From Dehalococcoidia bacterium UBA2158 (lineage in GTDB: Bacteria; Chloroflexota; Dehalococcoidia; Lucifugimonadales; UBA3495), in assembly GCA_002328185.1 (NCBI GenBank), contig DCWQ01000042.1, positions 8,970 through 14,356 of the forward strand: 5,387 nucleotides of DNA, written 5' to 3'. A program made the position numbers and the translations under genes. Below the pieces are notes generated by a model. It was not told where the DNA came from. It saw only the letters and a program-made list of their open reading frames with translations, and did not search any database. This document shows, piece after piece, positions 5,347 through 5,387 of this stretch. The number at the start of each line of letters is the position of its first letter. Position 1 is the stretch's first letter.

Positions 5347-5387
5347 GGTGAAACGTCCGTGCGCATCACGTGCACATTTTGACGAGT

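Noticed and set aside
5250..5387. CRISPR array suggested by recurring short motifs at the right edge.
   Set aside because: Repeats are only 8-14 bases, imperfect and irregularly spaced with no uniform spacers; phased protein-binding sites fit better.
5338..5387. C-terminal end of a minus-strand integrase entering from the right edge.
   Set aside because: One frame is open for 18 codons before a TAG (5333-5331), but nothing in those residues is recognisable as a recombinase tail; too short to call.

Overview
The window is a stretch of bacterial chromosome of roughly balanced GC content. It carries four plus-strand protein genes and, at the right edge, a minus-strand tRNA remnant. Two genes are paralogous luciferase-like (LLM class) flavin-dependent oxidoreductases: the first lacks its 5' end because of the window edge (1-903), the second is complete (2167-3336). 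Between them lies a gene for a protein made of two tandem copies of one uncharacterised domain with an HYHYGP signature (977-1813). The fourth gene encodes a SoxC/sulfite-oxidase-type molybdopterin enzyme (3634-4830). Several LLM paralogues beside a sulfite-oxidase-family enzyme suggest an organism with a large flavin-monooxygenase repertoire, such as marine SAR202-type Chloroflexota or Tectomicrobia-like lineages. That placement is inference from gene content only.

Layout. The 5'-truncated LLM gene and the double-domain gene are 73 bases apart with no visible terminator and are probably co-transcribed. A 353-base gap (1814-2166) holds no recognisable gene, one weak promoter candidate and a small hairpin. 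The second LLM gene follows, with a strong ribosome binding site. A 297-base gap (3337-3633) precedes the molybdoenzyme gene and is dense in inverted repeats, including two adjacent stem-loops (3484-3514 and 3517-3571) that could be a structured 5' leader. After the molybdoenzyme comes about 280 bases without a recognisable gene, then a strong bidirectional terminator (5110-5146).

Right edge. On the minus strand, 5185-5249 reads as the 3' half of a tRNA with a long variable arm, discriminator G, encoded CCA and an anticodon loop reading TCA, so tRNA-Sec (selC) is the best guess. The 5' half is absent. In its place (5250 onward) is DNA with four helically phased copies of a TGCYASGT motif. This is what the chromosomal-side end of an integrated element looks like after tyrosine-recombinase insertion into a tRNA gene: the displaced tRNA 3' fragment with its native terminator on the left, and the element with arm-type sites on the right. 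The element itself, and any intact selC, would lie outside the window.

Working together (inference). LLM monooxygenases include enzymes that cleave C-S bonds and release sulfite (SsuD, MsuD, Dsz/Bds types). A sulfite-oxidase-family enzyme next to them could remove that sulfite. The molybdoenzyme has no visible Tat signal and no in-frame upstream start codon that could add one, so it appears cytoplasmic, which fits this idea. No flavin reductase, F420 enzyme, transporter or molybdenum-cofactor gene is visible in the window.
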